Source: Lutjanus erythropterus (Eukaryota; Chordata; Actinopteri; Lutjaniformes; Lutjanidae). From it: a DNA stretch of 64,000 bases. The notes under the pieces were generated by a model. The model saw only the letters and a program-made list of their open reading frames with translations. It made no database searches and was not told the DNA's origin. The DNA lies in contig CM034607.1 in assembly GCA_020091685.1 (NCBI GenBank), positions 12,328,884 through 12,392,883 on the forward strand, written 5' to 3'. Shown here piece after piece: positions 24,905 through 49,775 of this stretch (its first letter is position 1; each line of letters begins with the position of its first letter). The position numbers and the translations under genes are program-made.

Positions 24905-25390
24905 TTTATGGCTGTCATAACATGTCATTCAGTCAATTATGTAATTTTTAATGACATTATGAAACTTAAAGAAATTGTTTAGTTTTAAGTTCTAACATTA
25001 CATTAAACTCTCATATGTGGTTGGTTTTGGCACTGGCTGTCATGAGACCATTATAAATGTGTCATATATAATATTTTCCTTGACATCAAGTATTTAGTAC
25101 ATAATGGACTTGTCATAAAGATGTTATTGAATGTTATGAGGCCAGGTTGATGACCAAGTACACTGCCAAGGTGATTAAGCTTACAGATGTCTGCTGTTAT
25201 CTGTAGCTGGTGTTACCTAGTTAGCTTGGTTAACCAAGGAGCTAACCGTCAATTTTACATTAAAAATTATATTATTAGCCAAATGATACTCTATGACAGC
25301 AGTTATAAACATTCATAATGACTCCTTTATGATCATGACAGGTGTCATGACATGGATAATGACATCCCTTCAAATAAAGTGTTACTTCAA
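24905..25390. mobile_element. MITE-like fish repeat rich in TGTCAT/ATGACA
   Basis: Repeated GTCATAA, ATGACA and CATTATGA words run through about 0.49 kb, including TTATGATCATGACAGGTGTC, and the block ends with AATAAAGTGTTAC. This composition matches a common teleost DNA-repeat type. The left end is degraded, with no matching GTAACAC visible, so only the right boundary is reasonably placed. No coding capacity. Confidence 0.5.
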
Positions 25391-26280
25391 ACAATTATCT
25401 ATAAAATGTAAAATTCCCTTGCTGTAATCCCCACTGGGAAAACTCTGTTTTAACTCTAAACCTGTTTGAGTTGTGGTTTAACAGCTGGAGCGTTAATCCC
25501 TCACATTTTTCCCCATGCTTGCTGAATCTGGACCAGTGCACACCAGACAACTCCACACTGAATTTTGCCTATTGACTTCCAGCCAAAGTCCTATCTATCT
25601 ATCCATGTATGTCTTTTATATGCCAACGTAAAAGATCACATTAAGAGCAAAGTGGTTTGGAGCTGGACTGTGGCCAGAGGGTTGATAAGTTACATGCTGA
25701 CACATGTTTGATCTGTCTGGATGAATACCTGCCCTGCACAGCAAATTATGAGACACTGTCACCATGATAGCACGCAGCAAGGGGTTCCTCTAATAAACTA
25801 CCCAGCATGCCTTAGGGACCCTACAGTGGAACTTGAACAATCAAGGTGATGACGCATTAAGAAACTGTGCCACTGGAGCTGTCTCAGGACACTATACTTC
25901 AAGGAGCAGAGATATTCGCATTAAAAAAAAAAGAATGCATGCACAGGATACACTCACTGACACATATGCAGACACGCAGATGTTGCCTCTGGGGTTAAGT
26001 ACGTCTGCCTCCCACTACAGTGTGACAGCCAGCAGACACAGAGTAATGAGATCCACTGCAGAGAGCCAGTCAGCAGCACACTGAGAGAAAGACAGAGAGG
26101 CAGAGACAGAGATGCTCACACTTTGTATCATGTTCGACGTCAGTCAACAAATAGTTTGCCACCACAGAAGATACGTCATGGGGTTTTCCTTGTGTTTAAT
26201 TACAGTATGAGCTGATGAGGGTAGCAGGCGGTCATATCAGAAAATATCCACTCTCTGAGGATTTGATTTACACTCGGAGA

Positions 26281-27604
26281 CGGTGGCGGCTGGTCAATAG
26301 AAGGTGCTAGGGCGCCGCCCCACCTCTCCCCACATCCTAAAACTTCAGTGAAGAAGACTTAATTACTTTAGTATATATACTGTATATTTCTTTGAATAAG
26401 CAATGACAAGATTGTACAGTTAGTGAGTAAAATGTAGAATCTGCACTAAAATGTGCTGCTAAAAATGTTTTACGATGTCTAAAGTTACGGATAGGTCACA
26501 TGTTTCTGGCTTGGAGAAGAACCTGTGCCTTCAGCAATCATCTGAATGCTGCTGGGTTATACATCGTCAACCTCTGGGTGGCAGCAGAGAGCGACTGGCT
26601 CAATCTACATCTGACAATTAATACAGCAGAGTGAGATGTATTGATAGTTGGAAGAGTTTAGCGTGTCAGCTGCTAGAATGGAGACATAAAATCTGTGAAA
26701 TCACCATGAACAACGTGTTTTGAGAGGAGAACTTTAGAAGAGAAGCTCAAGAGAGTTAAAAAACCTGATCAGCCGGATATCACAAACCAGCAACAATGAA
26801 AGGAAGATGATAAATTATCCAATGAGAACACAGTGACAGTGGAACTCAGCCTCACAGTGGGACCAGGTGATCTTCATATAGGTGAGCCAGGCTGGATAAA
26901 GTATTCACATCATTTAGTTCAGTAAAAACACTAATACCACACTGTGAAAATACTCCACTACAAGTAGATCCCTGCATTTAAGACCTTACTCAAGTAAGGT
27001 TTTAAATGCAGGACTTTACTTTACTTTTTAAGTATGTAAACATTATCAGCTTTTATCAGTATGAAAAGTAAAAGTAACCACTGTTCAGAAAAATATTCCC
27101 TGTCAGTAACTAGTAACTGTACCTGTCAGGTAAATGTAGAGGAGTACAAAAGTTAAGTACAACTATAAAGTAATATAATATGGATGTAATTTGAAATTGG
27201 ACTTAGGTAAAGTACTTGAGTAAATGTATTTAGTTACATTTCCCCACTGGAGATGACAGAAGCTGAATGTGTAGTGTTGGTCTTTTACATACTTCTAAAT
27301 AGTTGCTGTTTTATGCAGAAAAGTGGGCTCCACACCTTAAAGTAGGTACTTTATATAAACGTGTCAAAGACATTTAACCGTAGAGTCACTGAGATATTTA
27401 CATCTCTCAGGTAAAAAAGGTAAATTTTAAGGATTGAAGTACCTTAACTAAGCAAGTTTCACTAGTTTATAAAACATGTTCATTTAGTTATGCAAGTACA
27501 AATAAAGGCTTTTGTATATTAAAATACACTGGTGCGATACCTTATGATGTTTCGTGAATTTTTTCTATAACCCCCCCTGGAGAAAAATTCACCAGCTGCC
27601 ACTG
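26281..27604. mobile_element. hAT-type non-autonomous element with target duplication
   Basis: The left end is CGGTGGCGGCTGGT and the reverse complement of the right end is CAGTGGCAGCTGGTGAATTT, giving an inverted repeat of at least 14 bp with 2 mismatches. Immediately outside are CTCGGAGA on the left (26273-26280) and CTCAGAGA on the right (27605-27612). This 8-bp duplication with one difference is diagnostic for the hAT superfamily. The CAGTGGCGGCTGGT end is a familiar fish hAT type. The element is 1,324 bp, and about 0.36 kb of it is a second inserted element. No transposase recognised. Confidence 0.75.
26888..27249 (-). mobile_element. nested MITE (AAGTACTTGAGTAA type)
   Basis: Read on the minus strand this begins CCAGTGGGGAAATGTAACTA and continues into AATACATTTACTCAAGTACT, the opening of a very common fish MITE whose consensus, as I recall, starts CAGTGGTGGAAAGTAACTAA. 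The other end is CAGGCTGGATAAAGTATTCA. It lies wholly inside the hAT element at 26281-27604, so it inserted later. A weak possible target duplication (AGGTGAG against AGATGAC) flanks it. Confidence 0.6.
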
Positions 27605-29079
27605 CTCAGAGACGCTACATTTTGGCAAAGATAAATGTTCTTTAAGGAATCACTTTTATAATAATAACAATTTGAACACCAGTATTTCTCAGTTAGTTGG
27701 CTAGAATGCCTTTATGTGTATGGAATCTTGTAGCATGAACCTCACAAAAGTTAAAAAAAAAGTTCAGTTAAAAAACTAATGTCAAAAACACGGAACAAAA
27801 CACAAATTAAAGATCTGTCTGCACATACATGTTTTCAGATGACATTTAAAACAAAACCTGACTGACCAAATTTGCTGCTCAAAACATGTGAGAGCTACAG
27901 CGATAAAAGCTCAAACACACCTTGGCCTTGAATTTTGACAGATGGACAAGCACTAAGCACTGGTCAGGTGACCTAAGAGTCCTGCCTGTACAGTATGATA
28001 TTGGGACTTCCTGAGTGTAAGCAGGAGCTTGATTGTGGAGAGTCTTACGCTGCAGGTGATAAACCCAACCTAGAATTTTCACACACAGCAAAAGCTGGGT
28101 TAGGTGTGATCGCTGCAGCTGGTTCCACAGAGTCTAAGTGCATCATTTTAAACCAGCTGCAAATTCTCCTGTAATGATTTTATAATTGGGGGTGTGAGCA
28201 GAGAGTTACAATAGTCCAGCTGGGACAAGACAAAGGAATTAACTGTAAATTAGAAATGTTTTTTTGATATTGGAAAAACAGGAGCTGGGCAGTGAGCTGA
28301 CATGTTGTTCAAGGCTCATATGTTAATCAAAAGAAGCTACTAATCTCAGAGAAAATGACTTGATGTACTGCTGGTCACCTGAACCTGTGGCTCGGTGCTA
28401 TCAGTTTCAGTAATCAGGACCCACAGTGTCGCTGAGGGAAATTGCTGGCTATTCAATAAGCAGAGCAGATAAGCATAGTCCTATATGACAGTAAAATATT
28501 ATGATAATTTTAAACATTTGCAAAATGTGGTATACCTTATAAAACCTTAAATGCATGTTACATTTTCATCACAGATCTTTCTTTTAAAACCTAATGTCAC
28601 CTTGCACTGCTCACTAAACAGATTTTCACTGTAATCACACTCGTATTCTTCCGCACTGCAGTGCTGCACATGAACATAGCAGATCGCCTACAGCTTGCAA
28701 GTTTCAAGCTGGAAACACAAAATAAGTCCTTAAAATAGTGAAATACTATCAATTAAACTTAAAGTTTATCTAAAGGAAATTAAGAGTTTTCTTCAATAGC
28801 CCAGAATGGACAAATCAAACACTGGCTCTGGATATGGCCTTTCGTGTTTTTCTGACACTTTAGGTTCTCCTACATACTTGAGAAGGAAGAAGGAGGCATG
28901 GTGTTTGCAGTCAGCAAGCTCACCAGTAGATGCCACTAATTCCTGCAAATTAGTCCCTTAAATTGTATTGTACTGCATAGACCTGGGAAATGTTAGATTT
29001 TTAAGGTGATTAGATGTCAGTTAGAAAGCTGGGAACTGTGGCATGTACCCACACAAATATAAACTGAAGGTGTCACTAA

Positions 29080-31207
<2,128 letters not shown>

Positions 31208-33195
31208 TGAGATAACCTCTTCCACTCTGTGGGGATGTCCACGTCTGCGGCTGTCAGTACTGTCTTTCAGAGGCTTTAGCAGATTCACATGTAACTAGAA
31301 GACATAAGGAATCCATCAGTACCAGCCATGTCTTGCTTGCTTGTCAACAGGGAGTTAGAGAACGCTTCAAAAGGCCAAACTGCTGAGGGAAACACTGGCA
31401 TGGCCATTTTTAAAGGGGACCTCTTACCTCGAGATAGCTGAATGAAAATAGGTTCTACATGCCAACTTCATGCCAATCCCATGCAGGTTTGGGCCAAACC
31501 CATGCAGTCTTTGCAGGCAGTATGCAAACACATGGTGGATAATCATAGCTGACAATAAGTGGGTTTCTGTGTCAAAGTTTTGTGATTCCAAATCACAGCA
31601 TTTTTCCACAGTATGCCTTAAGTGTCTTAATGTGGTATTTTGAGGATTTTTTTTAATTTTTATCATTTTTTGTGTGGTCAAAAAGATTTTTTTTAACCAA
31701 ATCTGTACAATAAATGGTTTCAACCCAAAAACTGCTGCCAAAACTTGAGAAACATGAGGCATAATAGAACATGGGAATGACTATATATACTTTCATTACA
31801 TTCATGTTTTCCACCCATATACACTTTAAACTTTCAACAGTTGAATAGGCACCTAAAGAAAACACTTTGTCGCCATCACAAATCCAATCCTTTATTTCCA
31901 ACTCAAATGCATACCAAGGACGTAACACTCTGATAGAAGTCCACAAATATGCGACGCTGTCAGTAAGTCAGGATAATAGCTCATGGTGTAATCTAGCCTA
32001 CTCACCTTCCAGAAAAGAAAAGTAAGCAGTGACTCTGAGCATCTGCTGCCTTAAAACATATTGAGTTGCCCCTTCTTAAAACAGTCTCTGGTCAGACTGT
32101 TAAAGGAAATAACAGATATTATTTATCTTATTTAGCCTGTCGTCTTTACAGCTCTGCACTGTTTGACAACAAGCTCCTGTGTAGCAATATGTTTTCAGCT
32201 TATTATGAGCTAATTAACTGAGCTACCCACAGTATATGAATATATAGCATTTACAGTTCTCAGGGTACAGGAGAGCTGCTAAATGATAGAGTCTGTACAC
32301 TAAACAGAGGCTCAGAATTTAATTTAGCAGATCAGTATAGCAGAAACTTAAGGTTGCACAACCTGAAATAAATTTGTATATAATTGCCTCTTCAATTACT
32401 TTCCCTTTCTTTCTTGGGAGTTAATTCAGTTTGCATATTCGTATTCTTTGATGCGTGTGTGATGGAACTCCACCAGGAACCTGGGCAAGGTCCCTGTGGA
32501 TCTGCCTGACGGAAAGTTTTTAGGCTTATGCTCCAGCCTCTGTGGCTAATGACCTCAGTGCCGTCCCTCAGCTATTAGCTCCTCTACCTCAGCTGACTGT
32601 CCTTGCAGGTCAAATACACAAGATGGCCCACAGGCGTACTTAACATGCTGCACTACACACTAACATGGCAATAGCTTTGAGGTGAAATAGAAAAAGAATG
32701 AGAGTAGAGTGCTGACTGTACTGCACACCTTCTGAAAGGCAAACAGTCTGACCCCGGAACATATACAGCACATACCTAACTGTTAGCTGTATAGTTTGGC
32801 GGTGATTTATGAGTTTGTGTTCTTTGGACCACCACACCTGAGTCCTCATCCCTGATATTCCTACTCCACCTCATCTCTTTCTCACTATCACCCTCTTTCA
32901 CACCGTCTGTCTCTCTCACTGTTGCTCCCCTTCTACCAGCTAGCAGAGACACATTAGATTGGAGTGTCACGATCAAGAGGAGAACTTAAAGGAGCGAGGT
33001 GCCTCGCCGGCACATTTGCTGCGGCCCCCTAATGAAAGATCAATCTGCGATCTGCGTCGTCTCCCCGGGATGCGCCACAGCCCCTACCGCCCCTTTAATT
33101 GGCTTGTATCCGATCTATAACTATCAGTGGCAGAGGAGAAGGCTGAGGAATGGATGTGAGAGGGAACAGAAAGGGAGACTCGGAGAGAGTGGAAG

Positions 33196-33267
33196 AATGA
33201 AGGAGGACTCAAAGAATGCTGAAGAAATTCATCTATTTCTTCAGCATTCTTTGAGTCCTCCTTCATT
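33196..33267. repeat. perfect 33-bp inverted repeat with 6-nt loop
   Basis: The left arm (33196-33228) and right arm (33235-33267) are exact reverse complements over 33 bp, separated by TCATCT. The arms contain GGAGGACTCAAAGAATGCTG and CAGCATTCTTTGAGTCCTCC. Beyond the arms the pairing continues for three more positions with one G-T wobble. In the csmd2 pre-mRNA this would fold into a near-perfect hairpin. It is not flanked by recognisable transposon ends. A microRNA precursor, a recent template-switch event or an assembly artefact are all possible. Confidence 0.9.
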
Positions 33268-33361
33268 TTTAAATTCTTACATGGTAAATTGGCTAAAGAC
33301 ATAGAACAAAGATATGGTGGCTGGTAAAGTGTAGCCCCCCTAAAGCCTGTTTTACATGGGA

Positions 33362-33997
33362 GAGAAAACCCAGCAGCATCTGGTTTTTGTCTTCAGTGGG
33401 AAAGAGTACTCTTGGCATTCAGTCCTGGTTCAGATGAATCTGCAGTCACAGTTATTTATGGGTACCAGCTCCAATCGGCAGTGATGTAAACATGACACAC
33501 GGGCAGACACCTTTTATGGCAGAGGCAATAAAGGCTTGTTACCTGTTTTGCTCCTTCTTCGTACACGTGCTGCTTGACTTGACTTGTTTGATCCGGTGCA
33601 GCAGCCCAACACAGCAGAGTCTTTAGTCGAATGTCTGAATGGTGGATAAACATTTTATTTCCCATAAATTCTTCACAATAAATAAATAATAAGCAGCAAA
33701 ACAAACAAATGTTGGGTTTTCATCAGCAGTAACTTAACACTTAACACACACAGCTAAAACCAAATATGAAACAGTAAAATAGAGCAGATACCTGAAAGTA
33801 TCAACAGGGGCACAAAAGAGAGACTAAACTTCAAACCACAGAGATGCAATTAGAAGCGACAAAAGTATTGAGAGTTGAACACACAGACGCTAAAAACTAA
33901 AAACCTCCTTTCCCTGCTTTCCTGCACACACATGAGCTCAGTCTCGGCTTTCCAGCACACACAAAAACGGAAACGACTGATGATAGAAAAAGGGTCA
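33362..33997 (+). repeat. dispersed repeat family, copy 2
   Basis: Shares ordered blocks with copy 1 near 6.85 kb: AGCATCTGG then TTTTGTCTTCAGTGGGAAAG, GTGGATAAACATTTTATTTC, GCAGTAACTTAACAC, GAGACTAAACTTCAAACCAC and CGGCTTTCCAG. The copies run in the same direction and are clearly diverged. This copy has an extra stretch near 33.45-33.6 kb. No coding capacity, and no terminal repeats or target duplications are obvious. Boundaries are approximate. Confidence 0.7.
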
Positions 33998-34709
33998 ATC
34001 AACTATTGTTAGCAGGTTTAGCGATGTTCAAAAAACTTTAAATACAGGGTCTGACCATTTATCAGGAGTGTGCCCACCTCTTCCTTTGGTTAGCATTCAA
34101 CATAAAAAAAAAAGTCAGGCAGCCTTTATGAGAATAGAAAATGCAATTCTTACATTACGTGGTTTACTTTTTTCAACAGTTAGAAGAACAAGTCTTACTT
34201 AGCTGTTCTTTGAAGAATATCCAATGTTCTCTGCAGCTGTCATAAAGTTTTCTGAATTTCAACTCTAATGCCCACCATTTGAACACAGCCTTCCAAATGT
34301 GTGTATAAAGCAAAGAACAGAAAGTGAGGACATACTAATGTACAATATATTGCACAATGACTCTTGCTGTCTCTTGAGAACTCAGAACTTTTGTTATTTG
34401 TAGAGTCCTTTAGGGTTTTGATTTATCTAGTTTTCACCTTTTATGTATTTTAAACAGTATAAAAATGGAAAAAAAAAGTTTATAGGGTAGTTATTTGAAA
34501 CTTGCAAGGCACTCCGTCTTTGATTTGGTGAATCACTGAATGAGCACATTGTTGGGTCCTATCTTGCTCATAGAAATAGGTTTGCCCTGTGTCAGGGCCG
34601 AGACAATGGCTACTCTTAAAATGTAAGTTCTCCACTGTGTCCCTTTTCCACCTTTACCTTTCTGCCTTCTCACACTCATTAATCTTCAACACTTCAACCT
34701 CACTTTTGA

Positions 34710-34961
<252 letters not shown>

Positions 34962-35789
34962 TAATCGTGTTTTCAATGTTTATTCACCATGTCAACCTTG
35001 GACATAAAAATGATTCTTAAAGTCACTCATCTATACCTGCCAAAAGCATACTTGAAGCAACATAATAGCCTAATCAGTTTTCACAGAGCAGCGTGTGACC
35101 TGGAACGCACACTGTATTTGTTAAACAACACGTACTTTATTAAAAGGAGGGCCTCATTTGGCACAGTTGGAGTTTGAACATTGCTAAATTAAAAGGCAGC
35201 TGGTGTAGTCGAGGGAAATTTGGAGCATCCCCTGGCAAAATTTTGGTACGTTTCTACAAAGGTTATCCTTTTCTGTGTGGAGTTACAGTGAACGTTTGTT
35301 TACAGTATCTGGGTTACTCCCCTCATAGTGAGATACAGCAACAGGGAATTCTCCTTTTGTTTGTGCTTGGAACCGGACCAAAAGTAAATGTTAGATGTGC
35401 CCTGAAGTAAAGAGATGAGAGAGAAATGCCAGACTTACAAATCTGAGTTATTAAACAACCAATTTTAGGTCATACGGTATCCGTAGATTATGTTATTTTA
35501 TTCTGTGATGTTTATTTGTTTTTCTTTTCTTCTTTGTAAGGTGCTTCCTTTTATTTTCAGTTGATTACATACCCACATATTGAAAGAAACAATTGACTCT
35601 GTTATTTCTCTTTTTAAAAGCTAGTAGCTCAGACTATAGTGCATCTGCTTCCCCAAATGTCCTAATAAATCCTATAAATGATCATGCATACATACAGTTT
35701 GTTGCATGCACACACAAACACACATATGGAGACTTGTATTACTTCAGTTTTCCGCAGGTATATACAGAGTCTGTGAGTGTATATACTGA

Positions 35790-35970
35790 ATGTATATCAC
35801 AGAAACATTGCATATTACACATATTTGTACATAGCACATTATTGTATATTATTGTGTATTTTTATTTCATTTTTTTACTTTATCTCCCTGTGTACTGTTA
35901 CTTTTTTCCCTTGCACTTCTGTGCCAAATTCAGTTTCTCCTTCAGAGATCAATAAAGGACCGTCTTATAC
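35790..35970 (+). mobile_element. possible LINE 3' end (L2/Rex-like tail)
   Basis: The string TTATTGTGTATTTTTATTTC, then CTCCCTGTGTACTGTTAC, CCTTGCACTTCTGTG and finally CAGAGATCAATAAAGG resembles the 3' tails of teleost non-LTR elements, which end in an AATAAAG-type signal. No reverse transcriptase is present, so this would be a 5'-truncated copy. The call rests on remembered tail composition and is tentative. Confidence 0.35.
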
Positions 35971-36089
35971 TACGATATTCATAGGGACCCATCATTGTAG
36001 AAGTGCAATCTAGCAGCCTTCACTGTCAAAACTAGATGTTTGGGGCAAAAAAGGAAAAAAAATCTTTCTGGAGCTGCAACGTATTAAAT

Positions 36090-36397
36090 TCTCTGTTTTT
36101 CTCTGAGAATTGGCTTTTTTGGATTTGGCATTCATAGCCAGCCTAGGGAGACTCAATACTAGGTGCTGTACAGGCAAAATTTCATTTGGTGTATAGGCTA
36201 CTCATTTTTAATTTTTGATAGTGTATGAAAGACTTCAGGCCTTCAACAATGATTTTTAAAAAATTAAAAATGTTCAAAAAAGATCCATTTGGTAATTTAC
36301 ACCGTTCTATTTGGTAGTTTGCATCCGTTTACAGGGAGCCACTGGTGAGAAGCTAAAAAACACATGCAGCTCTGGAGCCATGGGTTGCTGACCCCTG
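36090..36397 (-). mobile_element. hAT-type element remnant (one end)
   Basis: Read on the minus strand the segment begins CAGGGGTCAGCAACCCATGG then CTCCAGAGCTGCATG. CAGGGGTC(A/G)GCAACC is a characteristic hAT-superfamily terminal sequence in vertebrates. The opposite end could not be found, so the far boundary (36090) is a guess and the copy may be truncated. No coding frame recognised. Confidence 0.55.
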
Positions 36398-36441
36398 CCC
36401 TAACTTTACACATCACAACTAAGAGCCTAACTCTTACTCTT

Positions 36442-36471
36442 CCTCTAACCCTAACTGTAACCCTAACTCTA
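36442..36471 (-). repeat. short interstitial telomere-like tract
   Basis: TCTAACCCTAACTGTAACCC then TAACTCTAA: four to five imperfect CCCTAA (TTAGGG) units next to the hAT remnant. It is very short and imperfect, so it may be coincidence or part of a repeat rather than a telomere relic. Confidence 0.6.
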
Positions 36472-36707
36472 AAAGTCCCAACCTTCAAATAGCCCTTCAA
36501 AATTGTGGGCTCAAGCTTTTTGGTCAGACCCCAAAGTATAGTGGGCTCATGGTCTTTGGACCCCACAGATGTGGTTTGAGAAGCTGACACTCTCTTAAAT
36601 AAGCAAATGTAAAAAAATTGCAAGCTTTTCAGCTATTTGCCAGTAGCTTATACAGTTAGTTATGGTCAGCCTATGCAGGAGATAGCATTGCTAAACTCTG
36701 CTATTAA

Positions 36708-36830
<123 letters not shown>

Positions 36831-37022
36831 TGAAAAAGTAGTTCATACCACTTGAAGTGTCAACACCCTGAGTACGTTTCTTAACTTGCTGGTTGTCTTT
36901 CTCCCCAGGGTCAGATATCTCTCCTGCAATGTTTTAGTCACATTTTGCATTATACTTTGTAATTTTTAATCCTGTCCTTCATGTTTCTGTATAAATTGCT
37001 TTTCTTTCTTCTCTGTCTCTGA

Positions 37023-41141
<4,119 letters not shown>

Positions 41142-41248
41142 TAGACAACTTGTATGGCTTGATTGTGGCATATAATCATTTGTAGTTGTACTTAAGGTTA
41201 AACTCTTTAGATTTAGAGCTGAAAGCCTGTGCAGGGGTACATGAGTAG

Positions 41249-41611
<363 letters not shown>

Positions 41612-41846
41612 TAAAATAATCTCAGACAAAAATAGACTTGTTTTAATATGTATTTATAATAATGAGCATAATCATCAAGACTAAATTTTGCTAATTGCAA
41701 AGCTGAACCAGTTTCCGTGTTAGGAGTCACCTTCCTCTGCAAAGCTTGATCAAACTAGTAATTACTTCAGTGTGGCTGGAGCTGCTTCAAACCACCTTTT
41801 CCTGTCACTAAAATGTGGTTCAGCACAGGTGCAGGGAATGCAAATA

Positions 41847-42422
41847 TAGAAATAAAGGCACTAACTAGAACTATGATAGCCCGGGTCCAGACCTTCGATG
41901 CCCATTCCACCGAAACTAAGCTGTTTCTCTGGTCTGGCATTGGGACATTTCACTCAGAACCCTCTATGAGAGGTTCTACAGAGAACCCTTCTATGGTGTA
42001 ATGATTCCACCCAGAATCCTGTCTGGGGGTTCTAGCCAGAACCTTTCCACCCTCCTGCTAACAAGAACCCACCCAGGGGTTTGACTGAGAACCCTTTTTA
42101 TATTACAGTGGCTTCATCTAGAACCCACCTAGAGGGTCTGCTGAGAACCCCATATATATTCAAGAGGTCTAAAACCTGTCCAGAGGATTCTACTGAAAAC
42201 CTTAAATATATGTTCCAGGGTTTTATCTAGAACCCATCCAGGGAGTCCTACCGAGAACCCTTTTATATTCCTAGAGTTTTATCTAGACACCACTCTGGGT
42301 GTTCTACCTGAGAACACGTTCATAGTATGGTGCAAAGAGCCCTTGACGAAAGAGTTTTGCACAAGCAAAATGGTCCTGAGTAGAAACTTGGCCCTTCAGG
42401 AGGAACCCTTCTGGAACCCTTA
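41847..42422 (+). repeat. degenerate tandem array, AGAACC/GGTTCT units (array 1)
   Basis: Starts AGAAATAAAGGCACTAACTA and then cycles through units of roughly 50-70 bp of the form TTCATCTAGAACCCACC, AGAGGGTCTGCTGAGAACCC, with TTTATAT-type spacers. About seven to eight diverged units can be seen. AGAACC and GGTTCT alternate, so single units are themselves short inverted repeats. A shorter relative lies at 62957-63283. Confidence 0.7.
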
Positions 42423-43459
42423 TGTCAAAGAGTGTACTACTATAACAGAGCAGTTTCCCCCAAACTCACACAACCATATAATAACTATAAGAATGAAAGT
42501 CACAGAAATGAATTATGTCTTGTGAGAGCACATAGCCATCTCTGGGAGTGTTACTTTGTTCCTTTATGTTTACTTATGTGCTATTAGTGTCACTTCACTC
42601 TGAGGTGTATGCATGTAAAGCATAACATTACTGAATTAGCCCTAGAAGTGACTGTGTCAAACTAATCAGTGCACAGAGCCAGTAAATTCCCCCGATCTAT
42701 AAATCTCTGTATATAAAACAGTTGATCACTTAAAAGATTTCTTCAGCATGTGCCAATAAAAGCCCTCACTGCATATCCGCTTGGCTGCAAGGAATAAATT
42801 GCCCTTGTCTGTAAATGCAACAGGCACACAAAGTTTGTATTTTGTGATTCAACAAACGAGCGGGCAAATCGAAAGGTAGCATTGTGCATTTACATAATTA
42901 TGTGTACATTAGCATATAAATCAAGCATTATATTTGCAAATACCCCCCTTTTGCAGCATTTGCATGAGTTATCTCCTACAAAGGGAAGCTGTGATCCATA
43001 GAAATCAATTTCTTTAGTCATATTTATATCCTGGCTCTTCAAGGCTCACTGCCTGCTTTGCTTTTGTATCCAAGAGGGGGGGAGAAAAGTACGAATTATT
43101 TACCCACACTACTTCTGATGACTGCATCACACTCCTCCGGCACAAGTCAAACCCGCCCCTGGCATTTTTCTTTCCTTTGAAAACCCCTGTCGGAGAAGGA
43201 GGAGGAGGAGGAGTGAGTGAGTGGGAGGTTGAGCACAAGGAGGAGGAACAACAGAAAGATGAGGAAGGGGAATTAAAGATGGAAAATAAATATAGAAGAT
43301 GCTCCACTATAATACTTGTGTCGTGTGAAGGCAGAGCAGTCATGTGTTGAGGCAAATCTGTGGTGGTTGTGTGAATTGATAGCTAGTTCCAGGCGGTAAG
43401 AAAGAAACTGAAACAGTCAGGTGGGAAGCATCTGAAACTTAATGCATTTATTTTTTTCA

Positions 43460-43790
43460 CTTGCCCTGTCAGGCAAGTGGGTCAGAAATCCATTTGCCAA
43501 ATTGGTTTATCACGACTGAAGTTGATTGTCACATTTGCAACATCTGTTACATGTCAGAAAATAGTGAAAAAGGTCCATCCCAGGGATGTCTTTAAATGCC
43601 TTGTTTTGTTTGTTTGTTATTGCTATTTTTGCATGAAAAATTACTTTCTCAAAAAATTACTAAACTTAATCAATTATCAAAAGTTTAATTCTTCTCTACC
43701 ACTTGACTGCTTGCCAGAGTCGCTGACATGGCATTTTACTTGCCCTGGACAAGTGAGCAATCCTTATTATTGAGCCCCGCCCAGTGGTAA
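43460..43790. mobile_element. possible MITE with ACTTGCCC ends
   Basis: One end reads CACTTGCCCTGTCAGGCAAG (itself a small hairpin, GCCTGACAGGGC on the other strand) and the other contains TTACTTGCCCTGGACAAGTG. The motif CTTGCC(C)xGxCAAGT recurs and resembles a teleost repeat class. Target duplication and exact borders could not be read, so this is tentative. Confidence 0.4.
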
Positions 43791-43950
43791 ATTTATTAAC
43801 ATGAACATACAGAAACACAGACATGTTTAAATATGATACTTATTGTTTTAAAATTACAGACTGTTCTGTTTTTTTTCTTTGTGCGTAAGTGAATTATGTT
43901 ATTGCTATAATACTAAAATGTGGTTGAGTAACTTTATTAATGAATACTGA

Positions 43951-49775
<5,825 letters not shown>

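Noticed and set aside
27880-28450. Fossil interspersed repeat suspected from TAGTCCAGCTGGGACAAGAC
   Set aside because: Resembles a fish repeat in composition, but no boundaries or family can be supported from this sequence alone; mentioned only in the intron note.
32999-33304. Similar peptides (KEDSKNAEEI and SLSPPSF) encoded on both strands
   Set aside because: Explained fully by the perfect inverted repeat at 33196-33267; not evidence for a pair of genes.
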